Below, piece after piece: positions 13,401-24,004 of a DNA stretch of 64,000 bases. The stretch comes from Limnomonas spitsbergensis (lineage: Eukaryota > Chlorophyta > Chlorophyceae > Chlamydomonadales): positions 5,704,001-5,768,000 of the forward strand of contig JAYJMM010000113.1 of assembly GCA_037349105.1 (NCBI GenBank), in the 5' to 3' direction. Below the pieces are notes generated by a model. It had not been told where the DNA came from, did not search any database, and saw nothing but the letters and a program-made list of their open reading frames with translations. Position 1 is the stretch's first letter. Each line of letters opens with the position of its first letter. The position numbers were made by a program, and so were the translations under genes.

Positions 13401-16400
13401 GCAGGTGTGTGGAGGGGCAGGTGTGTGGAGGGGCAGGGTACAGGTATGTGGAGGGGCAGGGTGTAGGTGTGTGGAGGGGCGGGTGTGTGGAGGGACAGGG
13501 TGCAGGTGTGTGGAGGGGCAGGGTGCAGGTGTGTGGAGGGGCAGGTGTGTGGATGGACATGTGTGTGGAGGGGCAGGTGTGTTGATGGGCAGGTGTGTGG
13601 AGGGACATGGTGCAGGTGTGTGGAGGGGCAGGTGTGTGGAGGGGCAGGTTGCAGGAGTGTGGAGGGGCAGGTGTGTGGAGGGGCAGGTTGCAGGAGTGTG
13701 GAGGGGCAGGTGTGTGGAGGGGCAGGGTGCAGGTGTGTGGAGAGGCAGGTGTGTGGAGGGGCAGGGTGTATGTTTGTATGTGGAGGTGCAGGTGTGTGGA
13801 GGGGCAGGGTGCAGGTGTGTGGATGGGCAGGTGTGTGGAGGGGCAGGGTGCAGGTGTGTGGAGGGGCAGGTGTGTGGAGGGGCAGGGTGTATGTGTGTGG
13901 AGGGGCGGGTGTGTGGAGGGGCAGGGTGCAGGTGTGGAGGGGCAGGTGTGTGGAGGGGCAGGGTGCAGGTGTGTGGAGGGGCAGGTGTGTGGAGGGGCAG
14001 GGTGTAGGTGTGTGGAGGGGCAGGTGTGTGGAGGGGCAGGGTGCAGGTGTGTGGAGGGGCAGGTGTGTGGAGGGGCAGGGTGCATGTGTGTGGAGGTGCA
14101 GGTGTGTGGAGGGGCAGGGTGCAGGTGTGTGGAGGGGCAGGTGTGTGGATGGGCAGGGTGCAGGTGTGTGGAGGGGCGGGTGTGTGGAGGGACAGGGTGT
14201 ATGTGTGTGGAGGGGCAGGGTGTATGTGTGTGGAGGGGCAGGGTGCATGTGTGTGGAGGGGCAGGTGTGTGGAGGGGCAGGGTGCATGTGTGTGGATGGG
14301 CAGGTGTGTAGTGGGGCAGGGTGTAGGTGTGTGGAGGGGCATGTGTGTGGAGGGGCATGTGTGTGGAGGGGCAGGGTGCAGGTGTGTGGAGGGGCAGGTG
14401 TGTGGAGGGGCAGGGTGCAGGTGTGTGGAGACGGGATTTGTTTCATGGCCAGCACGCATCTGGCGTGGATCGCAAACAGGAAATTCTGGTTTATCTCACA
14501 TTCAAACAACCACCCTGCCAGCTCAAGCATCACAGGACATAAAAGGAAGTAAATGGACTCCTGTTCCCCCACAAGGAAAGACCTGTCCCAGTCGGATGCA
14601 TTTGTGGTGCACTGTATTCACAGGTCTGACCTGCTGTTGTTGGATCTTTTTGTGTGCTTTAGTCCCAGGATTGGCCTGCCCTGGTCTGATGCTTTTGTGC
14701 GCAAATGTGTGTTGCAGGAGCTGACTCAAACCATGGATGCCGAGCTGGATGTGTCGCAGCTGCTCTTGGCTATCGACGGGGTCAACTCAGCGTTGACCCA
14801 GTGGCAGGCCCTCACCGCAGACCGCGTGTATGTGGCATTAGGGATCCATGTGAGGGGCCGCAGCGCAGCCGCACCGGTGGCTACCTCTGCCGGCGTCAAC
14901 ATGGACCTCCTTGGCCTTAACGAGCTTCTAGGGGACTTGACGTGCAGGGAAGCTGCAGGAAGCAGCCCGCATGGTGCAGCAGCCAGCGCGGCTAGGCGCG
15001 GGGGGAGCTCCGTTTCGCCTAGCGCGCAGAGTGACGTCAGCCGCGGGCCTGCCGGTGCATCGGCTGCTGCTACGTTCTTAGCGAACCCATTTGCTGGGTG
15101 TGCTCTGTCACATACCCAGTCCATGTCGTTGGATCCAAGCCGACTAGTCCACAATCCTTTCGACTTGCTGACACCGCCCTTGGAGGCGAACCCCTCGTTG
15201 TCCGCTGGGCAGTTGAACAGTGCGGTGCGGTGGCCTGGGAGAGGGCCGGCTCCGAGCGCACCAGCTGCTGGTACAAACCCGGCTGCGCAGGGAACTGGAG
15301 CGGCGGCTGCTGTTGCTCCTATGGGGCGGCCTGCTGCGCAGCCGTTGCATCCAGGTAGCTCAGCCGAGGGGAGGCTGCCGGATCAGGTCCCACATGCGAT
15401 GCAGTGCCATCCGCTGGGGGGCGCACCTCTTGCGGCTTCATCAGTGGCCTCAGCGCCTGCCGCGTCCGCTCCCGCAGCCAATGGGATGTGGGAAAGCTTT
15501 TCTTTTGCAGATCATCAGCAGCAGCAGCAGGCGTCGCCCGTCTACCAGCATGGAAGCACCGGCGGCTCTGCATACCAGCAGCAGGTCGCCGAAGGCTCTG
15601 CATTGCAGCAGCTTGTAAGAGGAGGCTGCATGTATCAACAGCAGACGAACGGAGGCTCAGCTTACCAGCAACAGCTAACGGGGGACAGCGCTCAGAGTGA
15701 TCAGCAGCAGCACTCTCTTAGCTGGGAGCAGTTTTCAGACCAGCAGCATTCATCCGTCCCTGGGCATCCCGAAGAACAGCACTCCGCACAGCAGGGCGTG
15801 ACGCTCAGCAGGGCTTCAGACCAGGAGCGTGGATCAGATGGTCACATCCCTCACACCGCACCCCAATACCTGGCACAGCAACATCAGAAGCAACACCAGA
15901 CGCAACAGCAACAACAGCAGCAAGCGCAGCAGGACCAGGGTATGGGACCTGCGGCTCGGGTTGCCAAGGCTGATGCGACCGCTGCATCGTCAGCATCTGC
16001 TCAGATTGACGACCTTTGCTTGCGCCTCCTGCAGCAGCACCGGCACTGCTCAGGTATCCCTGAAGCGCTGACCCAGCTCCAGCAGCTCGTGGGAAGGTTG
16101 AGGAGAGAGCATGCAGAGACCACAGAAGCAGTGAAGCAGGTGCATGTTGGTTGGGGTGTGTGTTGTATTGAGCTGGTGGCTATTCGCTGTTGCTGTGTCG
16201 AGCTTAATTATGCCTGGAGTATCATGTGCCTGTGTGGTGCAGTATGTCAGGATGTAACATGTTGCAGAGTTAATTGCAATGTTTCTCATGGCGTGGCAAG
16301 AGGCGGGTCATTTGCGTGCATGTGCCCTGCTGCTGAGTTCATGTAAGCCTGAATTATGGTGTGGTCGGAGGCGTGTCATTTGCGTGCATGTGCCCTGCTG

Positions 16401-19400
16401 CTGAGTTCATGTAAGCCTGAATTATGGTGTGGTCGGAGGCGGGTCATTTGCGTGCATGTGCCCTGCTGCTGAGTTCATGTAAGCCTGAATTATGGTGTGG
16501 TCGGAGGCGGGTCATTTGCGTGCATGTGCCCTGCTGCTGAGTTCATGTAAGCCTGAATTATGGCGTGGCAAGAGGCGGGTCATTTGCGTGCATGTGCCCT
16601 GCTGCTGAGTTCATGTAAGCCTGAATTATGGTGTGGTCGGAGGCGGGTCATTTGCGTGCATGTGCCCTGCTGCTGAGTTCATGGAAGCCTGAATTATGGT
16701 GTGGTTGGAGGCGGGTCATTTGCGTGCATGTGCCCTGCTGCTGAGTTCATGTAAGCCTGAATTATGGTGTGGTCGGAGGCGTGTCATTTGCGTGCATGTG
16801 CCCTGCTGCTGAGTTCATGTAAGCCTGAATTATGGTGTGGTCGGAGGCGGGTCATTTGCGTGCATGTGCCCTGCTGCTGAGTTCATGGAAGCCTGAATTA
16901 TGGTGTGGTCGGAGGCGTGTCATTTGCGTGCATGTGCCCTGCTGCTGAGTTCATGTAAGCCTGAATTATGGTGTGGTCGGAGGCGTGTCATTTGCGTGCA
17001 TGTGCCCTGCTGCTGAGTTCATGGAAGCCTGAATTATGTTGTGGTCGGAGGCGTGTCATTTGCGTGCATGTGCCCTGCTGCTGAGTTCATGGAAGCCTGA
17101 ATTATGGCGTGGTCGGAGGCGGGTCATTTGCGTGCATGTGCCCTGCTGCTGAGTTCATGTAAGCCTGAATTATGGTGTGGTCGGAGGCGGGTCATTTGCG
17201 TGCATGTGCCCTGCTGCTGAGTTCATGGAAACCTGAATTATGGTGTGGTCGGAGGCGGGTCATTTGCGTGCATGTGCCCTGCTGCTGAGTTCATGTAAGC
17301 CTGAATTATGGTGTGGTCGGAGGCGGGTCATTTGCGTGCGTGTGCCCTGCTGCTGAGTTCATGGAAGCCTGAATTATGGTGTGGTCGGAGGCGTGTCATT
17401 TGCGTGCATGTGCCCTGCTGCTGAGTTCATGGAAGCCTGAATTATGGTGTGGCAAGAGGCGGGTCATTTGCGTGCATGTGCCCTGCTGCTGAGTTCATGG
17501 AAGCCTGAATTATGGTGTGGTCGGAGGCGGGTCATTTGCGTGCATGTGCCCTGCTGCTGAGTTCATGGAAGCCTGAATTATGGTGTGGTCGGAGGCGGGT
17601 CATTTGCGTGCATGTGCCCTGCTGCTGAGTTCATGTAAGCCTGAATTATGGTGTGGTCGGAGGCGGGTCATTTGCGTGCATGTGCCCTGCTGCTGAGTTC
17701 ATGGAAGCCTGAATTATGGTGTGGTCGGAGGCAGGTCATTTGCGTGCATGTGCCCTGCTGCTGAGTTCATGTAAGCCTGAATTATGGTGTGGTCGGAGGC
17801 GGGTCATTTGCGTGCATGTGCCCTGCTGCTGAGTTCATGGAAGCCTGAATTATGGTGTGGTCGGAGGCGTGTCATTTGCGTGCATGTGCCCTGCTGCTGA
17901 GTTCATGTAAGCCTGAATTATGGTGTGGTCGGAGGCGGGTCATTTGCGTGCGTGTGCCCTGCTGCTGAGTTCATGGAAGCCTGAATTATGGTGTGGTCGG
18001 AGGCGGGTCATTTGCGTGCATGTGCCCTGCTGCTGAGTTCATGTAAGCCTGAATTATGGTGTGGTCGGAGGCGGGTCATTTGCGTGCATGTGCCCTGCTG
18101 CTGAGTTCATGTAAGCCTGAATTATGGCGTGGCAAGAGGCGGGTCATTTGCGTGCATGTGCCCTGCTGCTGAGTTCATGTAAGCCTGAATTATGGTGTGG
18201 TCGGAGGCGGGTCATTTGCATGCATGTGCCCTGCTGCTGAGTTCATGTAAGCCTGAATTATGGTGTGGTTGGAGGCGGGTCATTTGCGTGCATGTGCCCT
18301 GCTGCTGAGTTCATGTAAGCCTGAATTATGGTGTGGTCGGAGGCGTGTCATTTGCGTGCATGTGCCCTGCTGCTGAGTTCATGGAAGCCTGAATTATGGT
18401 GTGGTCGGAGGCGGGTCATTTGCGTGCATGTGCCCTGCTGCTGAGTTCATGGAAGCCTGAATTATGGTGTGGTCGGAGGCGTGTCATTTGCGTGCATGTG
18501 CCCTGCTGCTGAGTTCATGTAAGCCTGAATTATGGTGTGGTCGGAGGTGGGTCATTTGCGTGCATGTGCCCTGCTGCTGAGTTCATGGAAGCCTGAATTA
18601 TGGTGTGGTCGGAGGCGTGTCATTTGCGTGCATGTGCCCTGCTGCTGAGTTCATGGAAGCCTGAATTATGGTGTGGTCGGAGGCGTGTCATTTGCGTGCA
18701 TGTGCCCTGCTGCTGAGTTCATGTAAGCCTGAATTATGGTGTGGTCGGAGGTGGGTCATTTGCGTGCATGTGCCCTGCTGCTGAGTTCATGGAAGCCTGA
18801 ATTATGGTGTGGTCGGAGGCGTGTCATTTGCGTGCATGTGCCCTGCTGCTGAGTTCATGGAAGCCTGAATTATGGTGTGGTCGGAGGCGGGTCATTTGCG
18901 TGCATGTGCCCTGCTGCTGAGTTCATGTAAGCCTGAATTATGGTGTGGTCGGAGGCGGGTCATTTGCGTGCATGTGCCCTGCTGCTGAGTTCATGGAAGC
19001 CTGAATTATGGTGTGGTCGGAGGCGGGTCATTTGCGTGCATGTGCCCTGCTGCTGAGTTCATGTAAGCCTGAATTATGGCGTGGCAAGAGGCGGGTCATT
19101 TGCGTGCATGTGCCCTGCTGCTGAGTTCATGTAAGCCTGAATTATGGTGTGGTCGGAGGCGTGTCATTTGCGTGCATGTGCCCTGCTGCTGAGTTCATGG
19201 AAGCCTGAATTATGGTGTGGTCGGAGGCGGGTCATTTGCGTGCATGTGCCCTGCTGCTGAGTTCATGTAAGCCTGAATTATGGTGTGGTCGGAGGCGGGT
19301 CATTTGCGTGCATGTGCCCTGCTGCTGAGTTCATGGAAGCCTGAATTATGGTGTGGTCGGAGGCGGGTCATTTGCGTGCATGTGCCCTGCTGCTGAGTTC

Positions 19401-22344
19401 ATGTAAGCCTGAATTATGGTGTGGTCGGAGGCGGGTCATTTGCGTGCATGTGCCCTGCTGCTGAGTTCATGTAAGCCTGAATTATGGTGTGGTCGGAGGC
19501 GGGTCATTTGCGTGCATGTGCCCTGCTGCTGAGTTCATGTAAGCCTGAATTATGGTGTGGTCGGAGGCGGGTCATTTGCGTGCATGTGCCCTGCTGCTGA
19601 GTTCATGGAAGCCTGAATTATGGTGTGGTCGGAGGCGGGTCATTTGCGTGCATGTGCCCTGCTGCTGAGTTCATGTAAGCCTGAATTATGGTGTGGTTGG
19701 AGGCGGGTCATTTGCGTGCATGTGCCCTGCTGCTGAGTTCATGGAAGCCTGAATTATGGTGTGGTCGGAGGCGGGTCATTTGCGTGCATGTGCCCTGCTG
19801 CTGAGTTCATGGAAGCCTGAATTATGGTGTGGTCGGAGGCGGGTCTTTTGCGAGCATGTGCCCTGCTGCTGAGTTCATGGAAATCTGAATTATGGTGTGG
19901 TCGGAGGCGGGTCATTTGCGTGCATGTGCCCTGCTGCTGAGTTCCTGGAAATCTGAATTATGGTGTGGTCGGAGGCGGGTCATTTGCGTGCATGTGCCCT
20001 GCTGCTGAGTTCATGTAAGCCTGAATTATGGCGTGGCAAGAGGCGGGTCATTTGCGTGCATGTGCCCTGCTGCTGAGTTCATGTAAGCCTGAATTATGGT
20101 GTGGTCGGAGGCGGGTCATTTGCGTGCATGTGCCCTGCTGCTGAGTTCATGGAAGCCTGAATTATGGTGTGGTCGGAGGCGGGTCATTTGCGTGCATGTG
20201 CCCTGCTGCTGAGTTCATGTAAGCCTGAATTATGGTGTGGTCGGAGGCGGGTCATTTGCGTGCATGTGCCCTGCTGCTGAGTTCATGGAAGCCTGAATTA
20301 TGGTGTGGTCGGAGGTGGGTCATTTGCGAGCATGTGCCCTGCTGCTGAGTTCATGGAAGCCTGAATTATGGTGTGGTCGGAGGCGTGTCATTTGCGTGCA
20401 TGTGCCCTGCTGCTGAGTTCCTGGAAATCTGAATTATGGTGTGGTCGGAGGTGGGTCATTTGCGAGCATGTGCCCTGCTGCTGAGTTCATGGAAATCTGA
20501 ATTATGGTGTGGTCGGAGGCGGGTCATTTGCGTGCATGTGCCCTGCTGCTGAGTTCCTGGAAATCTGAATTATGGTGTGGTCGGAGGCGGGTCATTTGCG
20601 TGCATGTGCCCTGCTGCTGAGTTCATGTAAGCCTGAATTATGGCGTGGCAAGAGGCGGGTCATTTGCGTGCATGTGCCCTGCTGCTGAGTTCATGTAAGC
20701 CTGAATTATGGTGTGGTCGGAGGCGGGTCATTTGCGTGCATGTGCCCTGCTGCTGAGTTCATGGAAGCCTGAATTATGGTGTGGTCGGAGGCGGGTCATT
20801 TGCGTGCATGTGCCCTGCTGCTGAGTTCATGGAAGCCTGAATTATGGTGTGGTCGGAGGCGGGTCATTTGCGTGCATGTGCCCTGCTGCTGAGTTCATGG
20901 AAGCCTGAATTATGGTGTGGTCGGAGGTGGGTCATTTGCGAGCATGTGCCCTGCTGCTGAGTTCATGGAAGCCTGAATTATGGTGTGGTCGGAGGCGTGT
21001 CATTTGCGTGCATGTGCCCTGCTGCTGAGTTCCTGGAAATCTGAATTATGGTGTGGTCGGAGGTGGGTCATTTGCGAGCATGTGCCCTGCTGCTGAGTTC
21101 ATGGAAGCCTGAATTATGGTGTGGTCGGAGGCGGGTCATTTGCGTGCATGTGCCCTGCTGCTGAGTTCCTGGAAATCTGAATTATGGTGTGGTCGGAGGT
21201 GGGTCATTTGCGAGCATGTGCCCTGCTGCTGAGTTCATGGAAACCTGAATTATGGTGTGGTCGGAGGCGTGTCATTTGCGTGCATGTGCCCTGCTGCTGA
21301 GTTCCTTGAAATCTGAATTATGGTGTGGTCGGAGGCGGGTCAATTGCGTGCATGTGCCCTGCTGCTGAGATCCTGGAAATCTGAATTATGGTGTGGTCAG
21401 AGGCGGGTCATTTGCGTGCATGTGCCCTGCTGCTGAGTTCATGGAAATCTGAATTATGGTGTGGTCGGAGGCGGGTCAATTGCGTGCATGTGCCCTGCTG
21501 CTGAGTTTATGGAAATCTGAATTATGGTGTGGTCGGAGGCATCTCATGTCCTGTGTGGAGGCATCCTATGTTACCTGCAGCTAAATCCATTCAAATAATT
21601 CACATGTCGTGGTCAGAGGCATCTCATGTGCGTGGCCGTGACCTGCTGTTGAGTGAGCAACCATGGCTCCAGGGGTGACGCGGGTTCCTCTTGTTCGATG
21701 TCCACATTCAGTTCAGTGCTCAAACTGGTTTTCAGGCACCTGTCCCCCACTTCAAGCTTGATGCTATACTGGACTTCACTATTTACATTTCACATGGCGC
21801 GAATGCTTCATTTCCCCCCTTTCCTTTTTCCTGCCCCTATGAGTTAGGAGCCCACACGGCCGAGCCTTTTTTAGCAGGGCCCAGAGGTGTATCGTTGTTT
21901 ACATTTCACATGGCGTGATTGCAGGCCCTCCAAGCGGAGCTGTCGTCTGTGAAGACAGCTTCGCTCCAGAAGATCAAGGAGGTCCTCAATTCGGCCCAGC
22001 ATCAGCACACTATGTCGCCCGGTGCAGGTGCAGATACCGCCACGCAGCGGCAGGCCTCCGCTCAGGCCCCTGCTTCCAGAGCCAGCTCGATGGCCAATCC
22101 AGGCCTTTCTGATTCAAGCTTGGAGGTTGCAGGGCCGCCGCCTGCCTACTCTGGGGGTATGCCTACCACATGGGGGTCTCATGCTGCCCATGTTGTCCGT
22201 GCAGCTCAGCCAAGCTATCAGTGGGCTTTACCAGTCAATGGGTTGACTACTTCCAAGGCAGGTCTGGCTGCCTACCCGCCAGTGCCTATTGCAGCCCAGG
22301 CAGGTTGTGGCAGGATGCAGCTGCAGCGAGACTGGATGCTGTGA
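10489..22344 (+). CDS. VHS-GAT domain adaptor (TOM1/TOL/GGA-like), 968 codons
   Basis: Predicted ubiquitin-cargo adaptor of the endosome/trans-Golgi. Exons: 10489-10683, 11046-11210, 11325-11394 (tentative), 11811-12295, 13105-13254, 14718-16139, 21925-22344; they sum to 2,907 nt in frame. VHS at residues 1 to about 145: DDLRSTLKNYLKQASDTAL joins IIHSIALNGSATLRSQLAG, ending MMDWAYLF like the WA..F end of VHS. A GAT-like helical region spans about residues 270-400 (DMQTHASELQAQVVATEAVL, then DVSQLLLAIDGVNSALTQW). The long Gln/Ser/Ala-rich tail carries two NPF motifs (about residues 478 and 501, the second followed by DLL), typical ligands of EH-domain endocytic proteins. A coiled-coil-like segment crosses the last junction (AVKQ|ALQAELSSVKTASL). 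Introns 5 and 6 are full of satellite. The VHS call is good, GAT is inferred; exon 3 and the last codons are least certain. Confidence 0.72.
11475..11668 (+). mobile_element. GGCC-rich short element in an intron of the VHS-GAT gene
   Basis: About 190 bp, running from GTGGGTACCGGACCACC to GGTATACCACTCACTATAAA, with weak inverted similarity between the ends. Most of its length aligns with 57305-57482 (shared: AAACCTGGACCGGCCTC, AAGCAGCAGGGCT, CAGTGTAGCT or close forms). No coding capacity. Confidence 0.6.
13265..14430. repeat. Minisatellite of 16- and 23-bp units in a VHS-GAT intron
   Basis: Two alternating units, GTGTGTGGAGGGGCAG (16 bp) and the same followed by GGTGCAG (23 bp), form a 39-bp composite for about 1.2 kb. 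Substituted versions occur (GGATGGGCAG, GGAGGTGCAG, GGTGTATG). Because 39 is divisible by three and the unit lacks stops, long open frames appear on both strands. The array lies wholly inside intron 13255-14717. Confidence 0.95.
16285..21545. repeat. 68-bp satellite, about 77 copies, in a VHS-GAT intron
   Basis: The 68-bp monomer runs GCCTGAATTATGGTGTGGTC, then GGAGGCGGGTCATTTGCG, TGCATGTGCCCTGCTGCTG, AGTTCATGTAA. It fills intron 16140-21924. Copies differ at a few two-state sites: ATGTAAGCC or ATGGAAGCC, GCGGGTC or GCGTGTC, GTGGTCGGAGG or GCGTGGCAAGAGG, and towards the 3' end CTGGAAATCTG. Variants recur in blocks, suggesting multi-monomer amplification. The TGTAAGC form resembles a 5' splice site. 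Degenerate units continue to about 21650. Confidence 0.95.
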
Positions 22345-24004
22345 GGATCACACATCTAAAACAATGCATCAGCGCGCTTTGTGACCCCTCCTATCATATA
22401 TGTTCATTTCCATGCCTTATTCATGCTGTTATCCTTTGTACCGGTATTGATCCCTATGCCACGATAAACCATTATGCCTGCTATGCATATGCTGGCCAAG
22501 CTAAACGTCATTCTTTGATACCCGTAACAAGTTTTGACATTTCATCCTTTCGGCATTTCAGATTCATAATATGTTAAGAACGGTGCATACCCGCTGAGCC
22601 CTTCAGATTCATAATATGTGAGACCGTGCCCCCCCTAGCCTTCTCAGCCTCAAGCGCATGGTCCCTGAGGGTACCAAAGGTCTCCTCCTTCCAAGCTCGC
22701 CGCATTGGCTCCGTGATTCTACTCCCCATTTGGGCTGGGGCCGTCCACAATGGATGCATGATTCTGCCTGTGGGTGTTGCAGTGTAGCCAACAGGTTTAG
22801 GGTTAGGGTTGCAGTGTTCCCAACGCATGATGCCTGCGTTTCAGTGTTCCCAGGGGAAGGGGTCAGGGAGTTAGACGTGCATCAATTGGATAATGAACTC
22901 ATATGATGTTTGGCAGGGAATTGTTGAAGCGAGGGCGAAGGCAATGCTCATATGGATCATCTGCTCAGATCTGAGGGTACCATCTGCCCCAGCCTGCCCC
23001 TCAATCACCCGCCAGTCCGCCACCATTTACAAATTGTGCATACTGGTCGGGCCCTGCTGGACGCTACGGGGGGCTGGTAGGAGATAAGCAGCCACAAGTT
23101 CAGCTACCATGCGCAGCCAGGGCCATGGTGCAGCCAAGTCTCCCTCCTGCCACGTCACCAGTCAATGGTATTACTCCTATGGGCCATGATCAAAAGGCTT
23201 GGCCGAGTGGGCACCCGACTGTCTGGATGGGAGAAGAAACTAAAGGCTCGAGGAGAAGGGAAAGAAACAGACGGAAAAGGAATGGGGAAAGACTACTCCA
23301 AAAAGTTAAGGAAGTTTGAAGAATCCCCAGCCCATGCAGATCCTAGCCCTCAACGAAGAGGAATGAAAATAATATACCGGACAGTTGGTCAGGAAAACCA
23401 GGAAGGGGGGAATAATTAAAAAAACGTGGGGATCTTTGCCACCTTTCCCGGGCTTTTGGTGTATTTACTTTTCCTGAACCTTTCGCTCTTTTTCAGGGTT
23501 GTTTTCTTTCGGGTGCGAACAACCATCGGCGTGTCAGTGCGATAACGCACGGTCTGCAACAACTTTATCTGCCACCGGCAGGTATCGAACTCGCGACCTC
23601 CGCTTCATCAGTATCGACGGAGCTAGGCTGTAAACGACTGACACCAGTACGGCATTAGTCACGGTCGATTACGTTGGGTGGGTGGCGGGCGAGAGGTGTC
23701 ATCGCCGCGCGGCCAAAAAGCTTTCCGAATACATATCGCCTACACCCGACGTTGGGTACAATGGAATCGCATTGCTAATGCGATTCATTTGATCGAGGCC
23801 GCGCTTGTGTTAGCATACTTCATGCCAACCCACCCCTGGCCTGTGCCTGCGGAGCGTCGTGAGCCGTCGCTTCGGCATAGTAGGTTTGGTGACCGTTTTT
23901 TTTTTTTTTTTTTTTTTAGTCACTTTTTTTTCTAGGCACACTTTTTTTACAGTCTCCCATGAAGGAGATCCCTAATAAAAGAAAGGGACACAAATGCCAC
24001 CACC
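22345..24004. other. Intergenic region, no gene seen
   Basis: Region between the ends of the VHS-GAT gene (plus) and the DUF3228 gene (minus). It contains a TTTAGGG-like tract (22797-22815), a perfect 10-bp hairpin GAATCGCATT-gct-AATGCGATTC (23764-23786), a tRNA-like stretch (separate entry) and a T-rich run (about 23897-23933). No convincing exon was found. Confidence 0.6.
23575..23645 (-). repeat. tRNA-like sequence, possible SINE head
   Basis: On the minus strand TAGCTCCGTCGA resembles a pol III A box and GGTCGCGAGTTCGATACC resembles a B box at normal spacing. A credible anticodon arm and acceptor pairing were not established, so this is better read as a tRNA-derived SINE or decayed tRNA than as a functional tRNA gene. 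Confidence 0.3.

Noticed and set aside
13105..14572. Long Cys/Gly/Val- or His/Pro/Thr-rich ORFs
   Set aside because: Translations of the 16/23-bp minisatellite in an intron; similar frames are open on both strands.
23575..23645. A functional tRNA gene
   Set aside because: Box-like motifs are present, but no consistent acceptor and anticodon stems could be drawn.
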